In this document: positions 33,276-41,256 of the stretch, piece by piece
How the letters are laid out: the number at the start of each line of letters is the position of its first letter
How positions within the stretch are numbered: the first letter of the stretch is position 1
Assembly: GCF_900102015.1 (NCBI RefSeq)
Contig: NZ_FNAT01000006.1
Location: 172,116-236,115, forward strand
Direction: 5' to 3'
DNA: 64,000 nucleotides
From: Limimaricola pyoseonensis
GTDB taxonomy: Bacteria > Pseudomonadota > Alphaproteobacteria > Rhodobacterales > Rhodobacteraceae
Program-made: the position numbers and the translations under genes
The notes under the pieces: model-generated
Told to the model about the DNA's origin: nothing
What the model saw: the letters and a program-made list of their open reading frames with translations, nothing else
Database searches by the model: none

Positions 33276-34637
33276 ATGGATGCATTTCTGATTGGATGTG
33301 GGGCCGGGTTTTCCGGCGACCGGGTCGACGCCCCGGGACCCGTGGTCGATCATCTGATCCGGTCCGGCGCGCCGGCCGGGCTGATGATCGAGACGCTGGG
33401 CGAGCGCACGCTGGCCCTGGCCCAGAAGGCGCGGCAGAAGGACGAGCGGGCGGGATACGAGCCGCTGCTCGACGCGCTGCTGCGGCCGGTGCTGCGGCGC
33501 TGCCTCGACCATGGCATTCCCATCGTCTCGAACATGGGCGCGGCCAATCCTCGCGCGGCCGCCGAGCGGATCCACCGGATCGCCGAGGAGATCGGCTGCG
33601 CCCGGCCGCGGATCGCGATCGTGACCGGCGACGACATCGCGGCGCAGCTCTCCGACATCCCGCTGCAGCCCTGGGAGGGCGACGACGGCCGGGCTCTGGC
33701 CGAGGGCACCCAGGTGATCGCGGCGAATGCCTATCTGGGTGCCGAGCGCATCCGCGACGCGCTCGGGGCCGGTGCGCAGATCGTGATCACCGGGCGGGTC
33801 GCCGACCCGTCGCTGGCGCTGGGGCTGCTGCTGCATCATTTCGGCTGGGCCGCGGATGACTGGCCGCGCCTCGCGGCGGGGATGCTGGCCGGGCACCTCG
33901 TCGAGTGCGGATCGCAGGTCACCGGCGGCTACTTCGCCGACCCGGCGCGCAAGCCGGTGGACGGGATGGCCGATCTGGGTTTCCCGGTGGTCGAGGTCGG
34001 CCGCGACGGCGCGCTGGTCGTGACCAAGCCCGAGAACACCGGCGGGATGGTCGACCTGCGCACTGTCAAGGAGCAGCTACTCTACGAGGTGCACGACCCT
34101 GCTCATTACATCACCCCCGACGTGATCATCGACCTGAGCGGTGTAAGCGTCTCGCAGCAGGGCCCGGACCGCGTCGCGGTGCACGGCGTCACCGGGCGGG
34201 CCGCGACCGACAGCTACAAGGTCACGATCAGCTATCCCGGCGGCTGGCTGGGCGAGGGCGAGATCAGCTATGCCGGGCCCGGCGCGCTGGCCCGCGCCCG
34301 ACTGGCGCGCGACGTGCTGCGCGACCGGCTCGAGTTGCGCGGCCTGGCGCTGCGGCACCGCTTCGACCTGATCGGCGTGGCCAGCGTCTTCGACAGCGAC
34401 GACGGCGCGCTGTCGGCGGCGGCGCTGCAGGCGCCGACCGACATCCGCCTGCGGATGGCGGTGGAGGGTGAAAGCCGCGAGCTGGTCGAGGCGGCGACCC
34501 AGGAGGTGCTGGCCCTGCTGTGCTGCGGCCCGGCCGGCGGCGGCGGGGTCCGGCGCGCCGCGACCGAACGCATCCACACGATTTCCTGTCTGGCGCCGAA
34601 GGCCGCGGTGCACACACGCATGGAGTTGCTGGCATGA
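33276..34637 (+). CDS. AtuA family protein (DUF1446, acyclic terpene utilisation type)
   Basis: This 453-residue protein begins FLIGCGAGFSGDRVDAP and includes GIPIVSNMGAANPRAAAERI and IVITGRVADPSLALGLLLHHF. These are hallmarks of the AtuA/DUF1446 family. In Pseudomonas AtuA is needed for citronellol/geranyl degradation, but its reaction is not clear, and many homologues sit in unrelated catabolic operons, as here. The ATG has a GGAGGAGG ribosome site. The next gene encodes its usual small partner and overlaps it by 4 bases. Confidence 0.87.
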   Translation: MDAFLIGCGAGFSGDRVDAPGPVVDHLIRSGAPAGLMIETLGERTLALAQKARQKDERAGYEPLLDALLRPVLRRCLDHGIPIVSNMGAANPRAAAERIHRIAEEIGCARPRIAIVTGDDIAAQLSDIPLQPWEGDDGRALAEGTQVIAANAYLGAERIRDALGAGAQIVITGRVADPSLALGLLLHHFGWAADDWPRLAAGMLAGHLVECGSQVTGGYFADPARKPVDGMADLGFPVVEVGRDGALVVTKPENTGGMVDLRTVKEQLLYEVHDPAHYITPDVIIDLSGVSVSQQGPDRVAVHGVTGRAATDSYKVTISYPGGWLGEGEISYAGPGALARARLARDVLRDRLELRGLALRHRFDLIGVASVFDSDDGALSAAALQAPTDIRLRMAVEGESRELVEAATQEVLALLCCGPAGGGGVRRAATERIHTISCLAPKAAVHTRMELLA

Positions 34638-34990
34638 AGCACGAAACTCTCGCGGCCAAGGGGGCCGGTCAGCTCACGCTCTACGACCTTGCCCATGCCC
34701 GCGCCGGCGACAAGGGCGAGCGGCTGAACATCTGCCTCTTCGCCTACGAGCCCCAGGATTACGATCTGCTGGTGGAGCAGGTGACCGAGCCGCGGGTGCG
34801 GGAGCTGTTCCGCCACCGCGGGGCGCATTCGGTCCGGCGCTACCTGCTGCCCAGGCTGCACGGCATGAACTTCGTCATCGACGGGGTTCTCGAGGGCGGC
34901 GTCAACGGCAGCCTCAATCTCGACGGACACGGCAAGACGCAGTCGTTCCGGCTCTTGTCGTTGCCGATCGCGAGGTCCGGCAACGACTGA
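34634..34990 (+). CDS. AtuA-associated small protein
   Basis: This 118-residue protein matches the C-terminal module found in long AtuA proteins (YDLAHARAGDKGERLNICLFAY, GMNFVIDGVLEGGV). In many genomes the module is fused to DUF1446; here it is a separate gene. The ATG at 34634 overlaps the AtuA stop (ATGA), so the two chains are made together and probably form a complex. No catalytic residues can be assigned. Confidence 0.8.
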   Translation: MKHETLAAKGAGQLTLYDLAHARAGDKGERLNICLFAYEPQDYDLLVEQVTEPRVRELFRHRGAHSVRRYLLPRLHGMNFVIDGVLEGGVNGSLNLDGHGKTQSFRLLSLPIARSGND

Positions 34991-35041
34991 CAACCCGGCC
35001 ATGGGGAAGAGGATGGCCGACAGAACAACAGGGAGGAAAAC

Positions 35042-35995
35042 ATGTACAAACGATATCTCGCCGCGATCGCCGGTGTCACGATGATGGCCAGCCAGGCAAT
35101 GGGTGCAGACGCGATCCGGCTTGGCACCGCGACCGAGGGCGGCGTCTGGTTCGTCCTCGGCAACGGCTTCGCGCAGGTGCTGAGCGAGGCGCTCGACACG
35201 ACGGTCACGCCGGTGACCACCGCGGGCTCGATGGAGAACGCCCGCCGCCTTTCGGCCGGTGGCGATCTGACCATGGGCCTGGCGCTGGCGACCAGCGTCG
35301 CCAACGGCATCGACGACGGCACGGTCGACCCCGACAAGATCCGCGCGATCGGCGCGGGCCACGGCAACTTCATGCAGGTGGTGGTGCGGGCCGACGACGC
35401 GGCCCAGAGCTGGAGCGAGGCCATGGCCGCGCAGCGCACCATCGGCGTCGGCGAGCCGGGCAGCGCCGCCTTCGAGGTCACCACCGGCGCGATCCGTGCG
35501 CTCGGCACGGATCTGGGCGACATCCGCCCGGCCCGGATCGGCCACCAGGCCCAGGCCGACGCGCTGAAGAACCGCGACATCGAGACCATGGTGGTGACGC
35601 CGGGCATCCCGACCGGTGCGGTCGTCGACGTGATGTCCTCGATCGACGCGCGGATGATCGCCGGCACGGAAGAGGAGATCGCCATGGTGCGCGAGCAGAT
35701 GCCCTACATGGCGACCGGCACCATTCCCGCCGATTCCTACACCAACCAGCCGGAGCCGATCACCACGGTGATGCTGCCCTCGCTGATGATGATCACGGCC
35801 GACACGCCGGACGACACCGCCTATGCGGTGACCAAGGCGATCTACGAGAACAGCGCCCAGCTGGCCAAGGTGCACAGCAACGGCAACCAGTGGACGCAGG
35901 AGAACGCCCTGGCCTCGCGCGACTTCCTCGACAGGAAGGGGATCGCCTATCATCCCGGCGCGATCCGCTATTTCGAGGAAATCGGCATCTGGTAA
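35042..35995 (+). CDS. TAXI family TRAP transporter solute-binding protein
   Basis: The 317-residue protein has a signal peptide (about 22 residues, ending AMGA) and then AIRLGTATEGGVWFVLGNGFAQVLSE. It carries the C-terminal HPGAIRYFEEIG shared with the TAXI protein at 29275. It belongs to the AtuA operon and precedes a fused TRAP permease. The ligand is unknown, perhaps a terpenoid-derived or branched carboxylate if AtuA is a guide. Confidence 0.9.
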   Translation: MYKRYLAAIAGVTMMASQAMGADAIRLGTATEGGVWFVLGNGFAQVLSEALDTTVTPVTTAGSMENARRLSAGGDLTMGLALATSVANGIDDGTVDPDKIRAIGAGHGNFMQVVVRADDAAQSWSEAMAAQRTIGVGEPGSAAFEVTTGAIRALGTDLGDIRPARIGHQAQADALKNRDIETMVVTPGIPTGAVVDVMSSIDARMIAGTEEEIAMVREQMPYMATGTIPADSYTNQPEPITTVMLPSLMMITADTPDDTAYAVTKAIYENSAQLAKVHSNGNQWTQENALASRDFLDRKGIAYHPGAIRYFEEIGIW

Positions 35996-36012
35996 GGCCG
36001 GACCAGTGTCGC

Positions 36013-36036
36013 GGCGGTGCCCGTCCGGGCGCCGCC
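36013..36036 (+). terminator. hairpin between second TAXI binding protein and permease genes
   Basis: An 11-bp stem with one G-U pair (36013-36023 with 36026-36036) and a 2-base spacer. It starts 17 bases after the stop codon, as at the other TAXI junctions. Confidence 0.5.
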
Positions 36037-36075
36037 AGTTTGCCGTCCTGACCATCCCATCGGGGGAATAGTCCA

Positions 36076-37968
36076 ATGTCCGACAGCCACGCCCGCCCGA
36101 CATGGCCGCAGCTGGGGCGCGACGCGGCCGCTCTCGGCTTCGCCGCCCTGACGCTCGTCATGGCCTCCGGCCTCTTCTTCGTCGACCCGGTGATCAACCG
36201 GATCCTGCATATCGGGGTCGGCTTCGTCATGCTCTTCGCGATGCGCGCCGTGCCGCGCAGCGGCTGGCGCTGGCCCGCGGTGATCGCCCTCGTGACGATG
36301 GTCGGCGTCACCGCCTACGCGCTGCATCTCTACCCGATCGCCTGGCAGTTCGTCGGGCTGCCGCCGTCGCGGCTCGAGATCGGGCTGGGGGTGGCGGCGA
36401 TCCTGATCTCGCTGCTCGCGGCCTGGATGGTCGCCGGGCCGAGCATCCCGATCATCGCCAGCTTCTTCGTGGTCTACACGCTGGCCGGCAACAGCCTGCC
36501 CGCGCCCTTCTCGCATGCCGGTCTCGACATCGAGCAGATCGTGCAGGCGCTCTACGTGACAGGGCGCGGCATCTACGGCACCATCGCCGGCGTCTCGGCC
36601 AACTACATCGTCCTGTTCGTGATCTTCGCGGCCTATCTCGGTCAGATCGGCCTGATCGACTTCCTGCTCTACAAGTCGCGCGCGGTGCTCGGGCGCACGC
36701 GCGGCGGGCCGGCCAAGATCGCCGTCGTGGCCAGCGGCTCGCTCGGCGCGGTCATGGGCACGGCCTATGGCAACACCGCGAGCACCGGCGCCTTCACCAT
36801 CCCGATGATGCGCCGCTCGGGCTTCAACCCGGCCTTCGCGGCCGCGGTCGAGGCCACGGCCAGCGTCGGCGGGCAGTTCGTGCCGCCGATCCTCGGCGGG
36901 GCGGCCTTCCTGATGGTCGACATCCTCGGCATCACCTACAACTCGGTCATGCTGGCCAGCCTGCCGCTGGCGATCCTGTTCTACGGCAGCATCTTCCTGA
37001 TGGTCGACCTGACCGCCGTGCGGCAGGGCATCCGCAGCGTGCCGGCGCAGGTGCGAGACGAGGCCCCGCAGGACCTGCTCTGGGGCGGCTGGCTGAAGCT
37101 GCTGCCGATCGCGGTGCTGATCGCGATGCTGGTGCAGGGCTTCACCCCGCAGCGGGCCGGCTTCTGGGCGATCCTGTCGGTGATGGCGGTGGACCTGATC
37201 GAGACGCGCAGCCTCGGCGGCGTGCTGCGCAACCTGCTGCGCGGCCTGATCGAGGGCGCGAAGGGCAGCGCGGTGATCGTCGGCATCGTGGCGGCGGCCG
37301 GCATCATCGCGGGGCTGACCAGCACCACCGGCCTCGGGCTCGTGCTGTCGCAGATCCTGTCGCAGCTGGCGGGCAACAGCTACTTCCTGCTGCTGCTGCT
37401 CTCGGCGGTGACCTCGATCATCCTCGGCCTCGGCCTGCCGACCATCGTCTGCTACCTGCTGATGGCGGTTCTGGTCGCGCCGGCGCTGATCGATGCCGGC
37501 GTCGCCCCGATCGCGGCGCATCTGTTCCTGATCTACTTCGCCTCGCTTTCCTCGATCACGCCGCCGGTCGGGCCGTCGAACTTCATCGCCGCGACCATCG
37601 CCGGTGAGGGGACGAAGCCGATGGCGGTGGGTCTGTTCGCGATGCAACTGGCGCTGCCCGGCTTCATCATCCCGATGATCTTCGCCTACCACCCCGAGCT
37701 TCTGTTGCAGGACGGCCTGACCTGGCAGGTGCTGTGGTCGCTGCTCACCGCCTTTCTCGGCATCTATGCCCTGACCGCGGCGCAGACCGGCGCGCTGCTG
37801 CCCGGCTGGGTGATGAGCGGCGCGGCGCCGCGGGTCGCGGTGCTGGCGGCGGCGGGGCTGCTTCTGTGGCCCCACGCGGCAAGTGATCTGGCAGGGATCG
37901 CCGTCCTGGTGCTGGCGCATGTGCTGGTCGCGGCGCGGCGCCACCCGGTCGCTGAGGCGGCGCGATGA
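36076..37968 (+). CDS. TRAP transporter fused permease
   Basis: This 630-residue membrane protein has GRTRGGPAKIAVVASGSLGAVMGTAYGNTASTGAFTIPMM (residues about 211-250), GLPTIVCYLLMAVLVAPAL and ITPPVGPSNFIAATIA. It is the fused QM subunit for the binding protein at 35042. The stop overlaps the cyclase-family ATG by 4 bases, coupling the two. Confidence 0.93.
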   Translation: MSDSHARPTWPQLGRDAAALGFAALTLVMASGLFFVDPVINRILHIGVGFVMLFAMRAVPRSGWRWPAVIALVTMVGVTAYALHLYPIAWQFVGLPPSRLEIGLGVAAILISLLAAWMVAGPSIPIIASFFVVYTLAGNSLPAPFSHAGLDIEQIVQALYVTGRGIYGTIAGVSANYIVLFVIFAAYLGQIGLIDFLLYKSRAVLGRTRGGPAKIAVVASGSLGAVMGTAYGNTASTGAFTIPMMRRSGFNPAFAAAVEATASVGGQFVPPILGGAAFLMVDILGITYNSVMLASLPLAILFYGSIFLMVDLTAVRQGIRSVPAQVRDEAPQDLLWGGWLKLLPIAVLIAMLVQGFTPQRAGFWAILSVMAVDLIETRSLGGVLRNLLRGLIEGAKGSAVIVGIVAAAGIIAGLTSTTGLGLVLSQILSQLAGNSYFLLLLLSAVTSIILGLGLPTIVCYLLMAVLVAPALIDAGVAPIAAHLFLIYFASLSSITPPVGPSNFIAATIAGEGTKPMAVGLFAMQLALPGFIIPMIFAYHPELLLQDGLTWQVLWSLLTAFLGIYALTAAQTGALLPGWVMSGAAPRVAVLAAAGLLLWPHAASDLAGIAVLVLAHVLVAARRHPVAEAAR

Positions 37969-39011
37969 CCGGGGCGCGGCGCTGGACCCGCCGCCCGGAG
38001 GGGTCGAACTGGGGCGAGTTCGGCCCGGACGACCAGATCGGCCGGCTCAACCTGCTCGGGCCCGACGCGGTGAAACGCGGCCTGGCCGAGGTGCGGGAGG
38101 GGCGGAGCTTCTGCCTGTCGCTGCCGCTCGACCTGCCCGGCGGCAGCACGCTCAACCCGCGCCGGGCCCCGCCGCGCCATTTCGCGACCGCGCGCGCGGG
38201 GCTGAGCAACTTCAACCACGCGCTGGCGCAGCATGACCCGGACCTGACCGACGTGATCTGCGACGACGCGGTGCTGCTGCACACGCAGTACTCCACGCAG
38301 TGGGATTCGCTCGCCCATGCCGGCGCGCTGTTCGATGCAGACGGCGACGGCGTGGCCGAGCCGGTCTACTACAATGGCTGGCGCGCGGGCGAGCATGTCA
38401 CCGGCTCCGACGGGACGGAGGCCTGCCAGGGCTGCGGCGATGTCGAGGGCGTCGCGGCGCGACGGCTGGGGATCGAGACCATGGCCGAAACCTGCGTGCA
38501 GGGGCGCGGCGTGCTGATCGACCTGCACGCGATCGCCGGGCGGGACAGGGTCGCCGTCGGGCGCGACGCCCTGCTCGGGGCGATCGACGCGCAGGGGGCC
38601 GAGATCGAGCCGGGCGACATCCTGTGCCTGCACACCGGGTTCGCGGACGCGGTGATCGCCATGGGCGGGCAGCCAGATGCGCAGGCGCTGCACGGTGCCT
38701 TCGCCGTTCTCGACGGTCATGACCCGGCCTTGCTGAACTGGATCTCCGACAGCGGGATCGCGGCGCTGGTGGCCGACAACTACGCGGTCGAGCAATCGCC
38801 GGCGCGGGCGGGCGACGGGCCGCATGCCGCACTGCCGCTGCACGAGCATTGCCTGTTCAAGCTCGGCCTGCCGCTGGGCGAGTTGTGGCATCTGGGGCCC
38901 CTGAACGCGCATCTGCGCGGGCAGGCGCGCAACGGCTTCCTGCTCACCGCGCCGCCGCTGCGCCTGCCCGGCGCGGTCGGCTCACCGGTGACGCCGGTCG
39001 CCACCGTCTAG
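37965..39011 (+). CDS. cyclase family protein (kynurenine-formamidase-like metal hydrolase)
   Basis: This 348-residue protein belongs to the longer branch of the cyclase family: WGEFGPDDQIGRLNLLGPDAV at the start and LLHTQYSTQWDSLAHAGALFD in place of the classic HxGTHxDxPxH metal motif. Members hydrolyse amides or lactones, or cyclise polyketides. Here it probably opens or closes a ring in the AtuA-linked pathway. Its stop codon (TAG, 39009-39011) shares CTAG with the stop of the GntR gene on the other strand. Confidence 0.8.
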   Translation: MTGARRWTRRPEGSNWGEFGPDDQIGRLNLLGPDAVKRGLAEVREGRSFCLSLPLDLPGGSTLNPRRAPPRHFATARAGLSNFNHALAQHDPDLTDVICDDAVLLHTQYSTQWDSLAHAGALFDADGDGVAEPVYYNGWRAGEHVTGSDGTEACQGCGDVEGVAARRLGIETMAETCVQGRGVLIDLHAIAGRDRVAVGRDALLGAIDAQGAEIEPGDILCLHTGFADAVIAMGGQPDAQALHGAFAVLDGHDPALLNWISDSGIAALVADNYAVEQSPARAGDGPHAALPLHEHCLFKLGLPLGELWHLGPLNAHLRGQARNGFLLTAPPLRLPGAVGSPVTPVATV

Positions 39012-39643
39012 GCGAGGTCGAGCGCCGCCCGCATTTCCAGGTAGCGCTGCTTGGGCCGCTCGATATGGCGCGAGTTCAGCGCGATCAGGGCGTCGCGATC
39101 GCCGTCTCGCAGTGCATCGACCATCTGCTGGTGCTCGCGCCGGGCGATGCTGAGATACTCGGCGTCGAAGAACCCGCGCGAGCGGATCGGATGGGTCGCG
39201 CGCGTATGGGCGGCGACCTCGTCGGCGAGCATGCGGTTGCCGCACAGCGCGAAGATGGTCTCGTGGAAGGCGTCGTTCAGCGTCAGCAGGTCATGCGGTG
39301 CGGTGGCGGCGCAATGGGCGTCGCAGAGCTTCTGGAGATGTGCCACCGTCTCGGGCGGGCAGGGCAGCGGCATGCGCCGGATCGCGGCGGTCTGCAGGAT
39401 GTCGCGGATCTCGTAAAGCTCGGAGATCTCGGTCGGGGTATAGCTGCGCACATGCACGCCCTTGTTGCGCACCTTGGTCGCCAACCCTTCGCTCACCAGC
39501 GCCTCGAGCGCGCTGCGCACCTGGTGGCGCGTCGCGTCGAACTGCGCCAGCAGCTCGTCCTCGATCAGCCGCTGGCCGGGATGCAGGCGGCCGAAGACGA
39601 TCTGCTGTTCCAGCGACCGCGCGATGTCCTGACTACGCAACAT
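39008..39643 (-). CDS. GntR family transcriptional regulator (FCD sensor type)
   Basis: The 211-residue protein has a winged HTH in residues about 5-70 (LAQFDATRHQVRSALEALVSEGLATKV), then an alpha-helical FCD domain (ISELYEIRDILQTAAIRR…). FCD regulators respond to small organic acids. It converges on the AtuA/TAXI/cyclase operon and lies downstream of the amino-acid oxidation operon. The palindrome upstream of it (39670-39681) recurs in the AtuA promoter, suggesting control of that operon and of itself. Confidence 0.9.
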   Translation of the reverse strand: MLRSQDIARSLEQQIVFGRLHPGQRLIEDELLAQFDATRHQVRSALEALVSEGLATKVRNKGVHVRSYTPTEISELYEIRDILQTAAIRRMPLPCPPETVAHLQKLCDAHCAATAPHDLLTLNDAFHETIFALCGNRMLADEVAAHTRATHPIRSRGFFDAEYLSIARREHQQMVDALRDGDRDALIALNSRHIERPKQRYLEMRAALDLA

Positions 39644-39669
39644 GTAAGCCCCGCTCCAAGCCTACCGAG

Positions 39670-39681
39670 ATTATCGACAAT
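39670..39681. promoter_or_regulatory. candidate GntR operator before the GntR gene
   Basis: ATTATCGACAAT differs by one base from ATTATCGATAAT in the AtuA promoter (33230-33241). It is 26 bases upstream of the GntR ATG (minus strand). Confidence 0.55.
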
Positions 39682-39731
39682 CTGTCGTGAGGTTGCAATC
39701 ACCCGGTTCGGGCCGATCGCCGCAGGGGGCG

Positions 39732-40958
39732 TCAGCGGTCGGGACGAAACGGCGCGAGATCTGTCGGTGGGGTCGCTCCATCGAAATGCGCCTTCGCGAT
39801 CTCGGCGGTGATGCCGCTCATCGTCAGGCCCAGATGGCCGTGGCCATAGGCGAGGAAGATCCGGCGCGACCGGGGGGCGGGGCCGAGGACCGGGCGTGAA
39901 TCCGGGGTGCTCGGCCGATCGCCCGACCAGATGTCCGACGGGGGCGCGCCTTGGCCCAGCAGCTCCACCGCGCGGGAAAACACCGGCGCCATCCGGGCGT
40001 GATCGGGCTTGCGATGCGGCCGGCAGAACTCTGCCCCGGTGGTCAGGCGCAGGCCGTCGAGCGTGGGCGACGCCACGACCCGCATGTCGACGAACAGGGC
40101 CGAGCGCCGGAACCGCGCCGCCGCATCGTATTGTCGGTGGTAGCCGCGTTCGGCGATCACCGGCACCCGCGCCCCGTGCGGTGCCGCCAGCCGGGCGCCG
40201 TCGCGGCCCGCGGCGATCACCACGCCGTCGAAGACATGCGTCTCGCCCGGCGTCCGGACGCGCAGGCGCTCGCCTTCGATCTCGATCTTCGACACCGCCG
40301 CTGCGACCGGCTGCACGCCCGACGCCGCGCGGAACGCCTCGACAAGGCGATGCGGCGAAACGATCTGGCTGACGCCGGGAAAGAGGGTGGCGCCCCGGAC
40401 CATGCCGCGACGGTCGCGGGCGACCAGCTCGGGTTCGAGGTCGAACAGCTGCGCGGCGCTCAGCCGGTGACAGGGAATGCCGTGGGCCCGCCGCAGCGCC
40501 AGGCCCGGCTCGGCGCCTTGGCGGGTCTCTTCGGAGAGGTAGACATGCAAGAGCCCCTCGGTCTCGCGCAGCCGCGCGCAGCCTGCCTGCGTCATCAGCC
40601 GGGACAGGGCATCGTCCGCATTGGCGAGGATGCCGGCCAGCGCCCGCACGCCCGAGTCGTGCCGCGCCCTGCCGCAGGCCCCGAGAAACCGGGCGACCCA
40701 GCGCGGCTGGCGCAGCAGGTCCGACGGGTGCAGGACCAGCGGGTGCCGCGGGTCGCGGTGACAGGAGAAGGCCGAGCTGAGGTTCGCACTAGAGGCCCAT
40801 GGCAGGATCGAGGCCGTGCCGACGTGACCGGCATTGCCGTAGGATGCCGGGCGCCCGGCCGGCGCGGGCTCGAACATGGTGATCGCGTGGCCCGCCTGCG
40901 CGAGGCGGAAGGCCACCGCCGCGCCGACGATCCCGGCGCCGATGATCGCTATGCGCAT
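39732..40958 (-). CDS. FAD-dependent amino-acid dehydrogenase (DadA type)
   Basis: This 408-residue protein begins with the FAD-binding IIGAGIVGAAVAFRLAQAGH and ends with the DAO-type segment FLAYGHGHLGLTMSGITAEIA. It resembles the D-amino acid dehydrogenase small subunit, oxidising an amine to an imine with electrons passed to the respiratory chain. It follows the [2Fe-2S] protein gene by 7 bases. It is one of three DadA-like genes in this operon, suggesting several oxidation steps or heteromers. Confidence 0.87.
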   Translation of the reverse strand: MRIAIIGAGIVGAAVAFRLAQAGHAITMFEPAPAGRPASYGNAGHVGTASILPWASSANLSSAFSCHRDPRHPLVLHPSDLLRQPRWVARFLGACGRARHDSGVRALAGILANADDALSRLMTQAGCARLRETEGLLHVYLSEETRQGAEPGLALRRAHGIPCHRLSAAQLFDLEPELVARDRRGMVRGATLFPGVSQIVSPHRLVEAFRAASGVQPVAAAVSKIEIEGERLRVRTPGETHVFDGVVIAAGRDGARLAAPHGARVPVIAERGYHRQYDAAARFRRSALFVDMRVVASPTLDGLRLTTGAEFCRPHRKPDHARMAPVFSRAVELLGQGAPPSDIWSGDRPSTPDSRPVLGPAPRSRRIFLAYGHGHLGLTMSGITAEIAKAHFDGATPPTDLAPFRPDR

Positions 40959-40965
40959 GGCGGCC

Positions 40966-41256
40966 TCACAGCTGGCGCCTGACCCGCATTCCGGGCCGGA
41001 CCGGCGTCAGGCAGGCCTGGCAGTTGCTCAGCCCGTCGATCTCGACGAGGCATTCGAAACAACTTCCCATCATGCAGAACGGCGCCCTCGCGGAGCCGTC
41101 GACCGGCGAAGCGCGGAAGGTTCCGGCCGTGCCGGTCAGCATCAGGGCGGCGAGGTTCTGGCCCCGGCGGGCCCGCACCGGATTGTCGTCGATGAAGATC
41201 TCGACCATGTCGGCGCCGTCGTGTTCGGACGCGGTTTCGAGTGTTCGGAACGTCAT
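40966..41256 (-). CDS. (2Fe-2S)-binding protein, HcnA-like small subunit
   Basis: This 96-residue protein has cysteines at 61, 66, 69, 79 and 82 in CMMGSCFECLVEIDGLSNCQAC-like spacing (positions 61-82), fitting a plant-type [2Fe-2S] cluster. It matches the HcnA or opine-oxidase gamma-type subunits. The ATG at 41256 overlaps the stop of the HcnB-like gene (TGATG); the longer frame to 41394 is inside that gene. It should relay electrons between the flavoprotein subunits. Confidence 0.87.
   Translation of the reverse strand: MTFRTLETASEHDGADMVEIFIDDNPVRARRGQNLAALMLTGTAGTFRASPVDGSARAPFCMMGSCFECLVEIDGLSNCQACLTPVRPGMRVRRQL

Noticed and set aside
35968..37944. 658-codon minus-strand frame opposite the second TRAP permease
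   Set aside because: Antisense shadow with the same charged composition.
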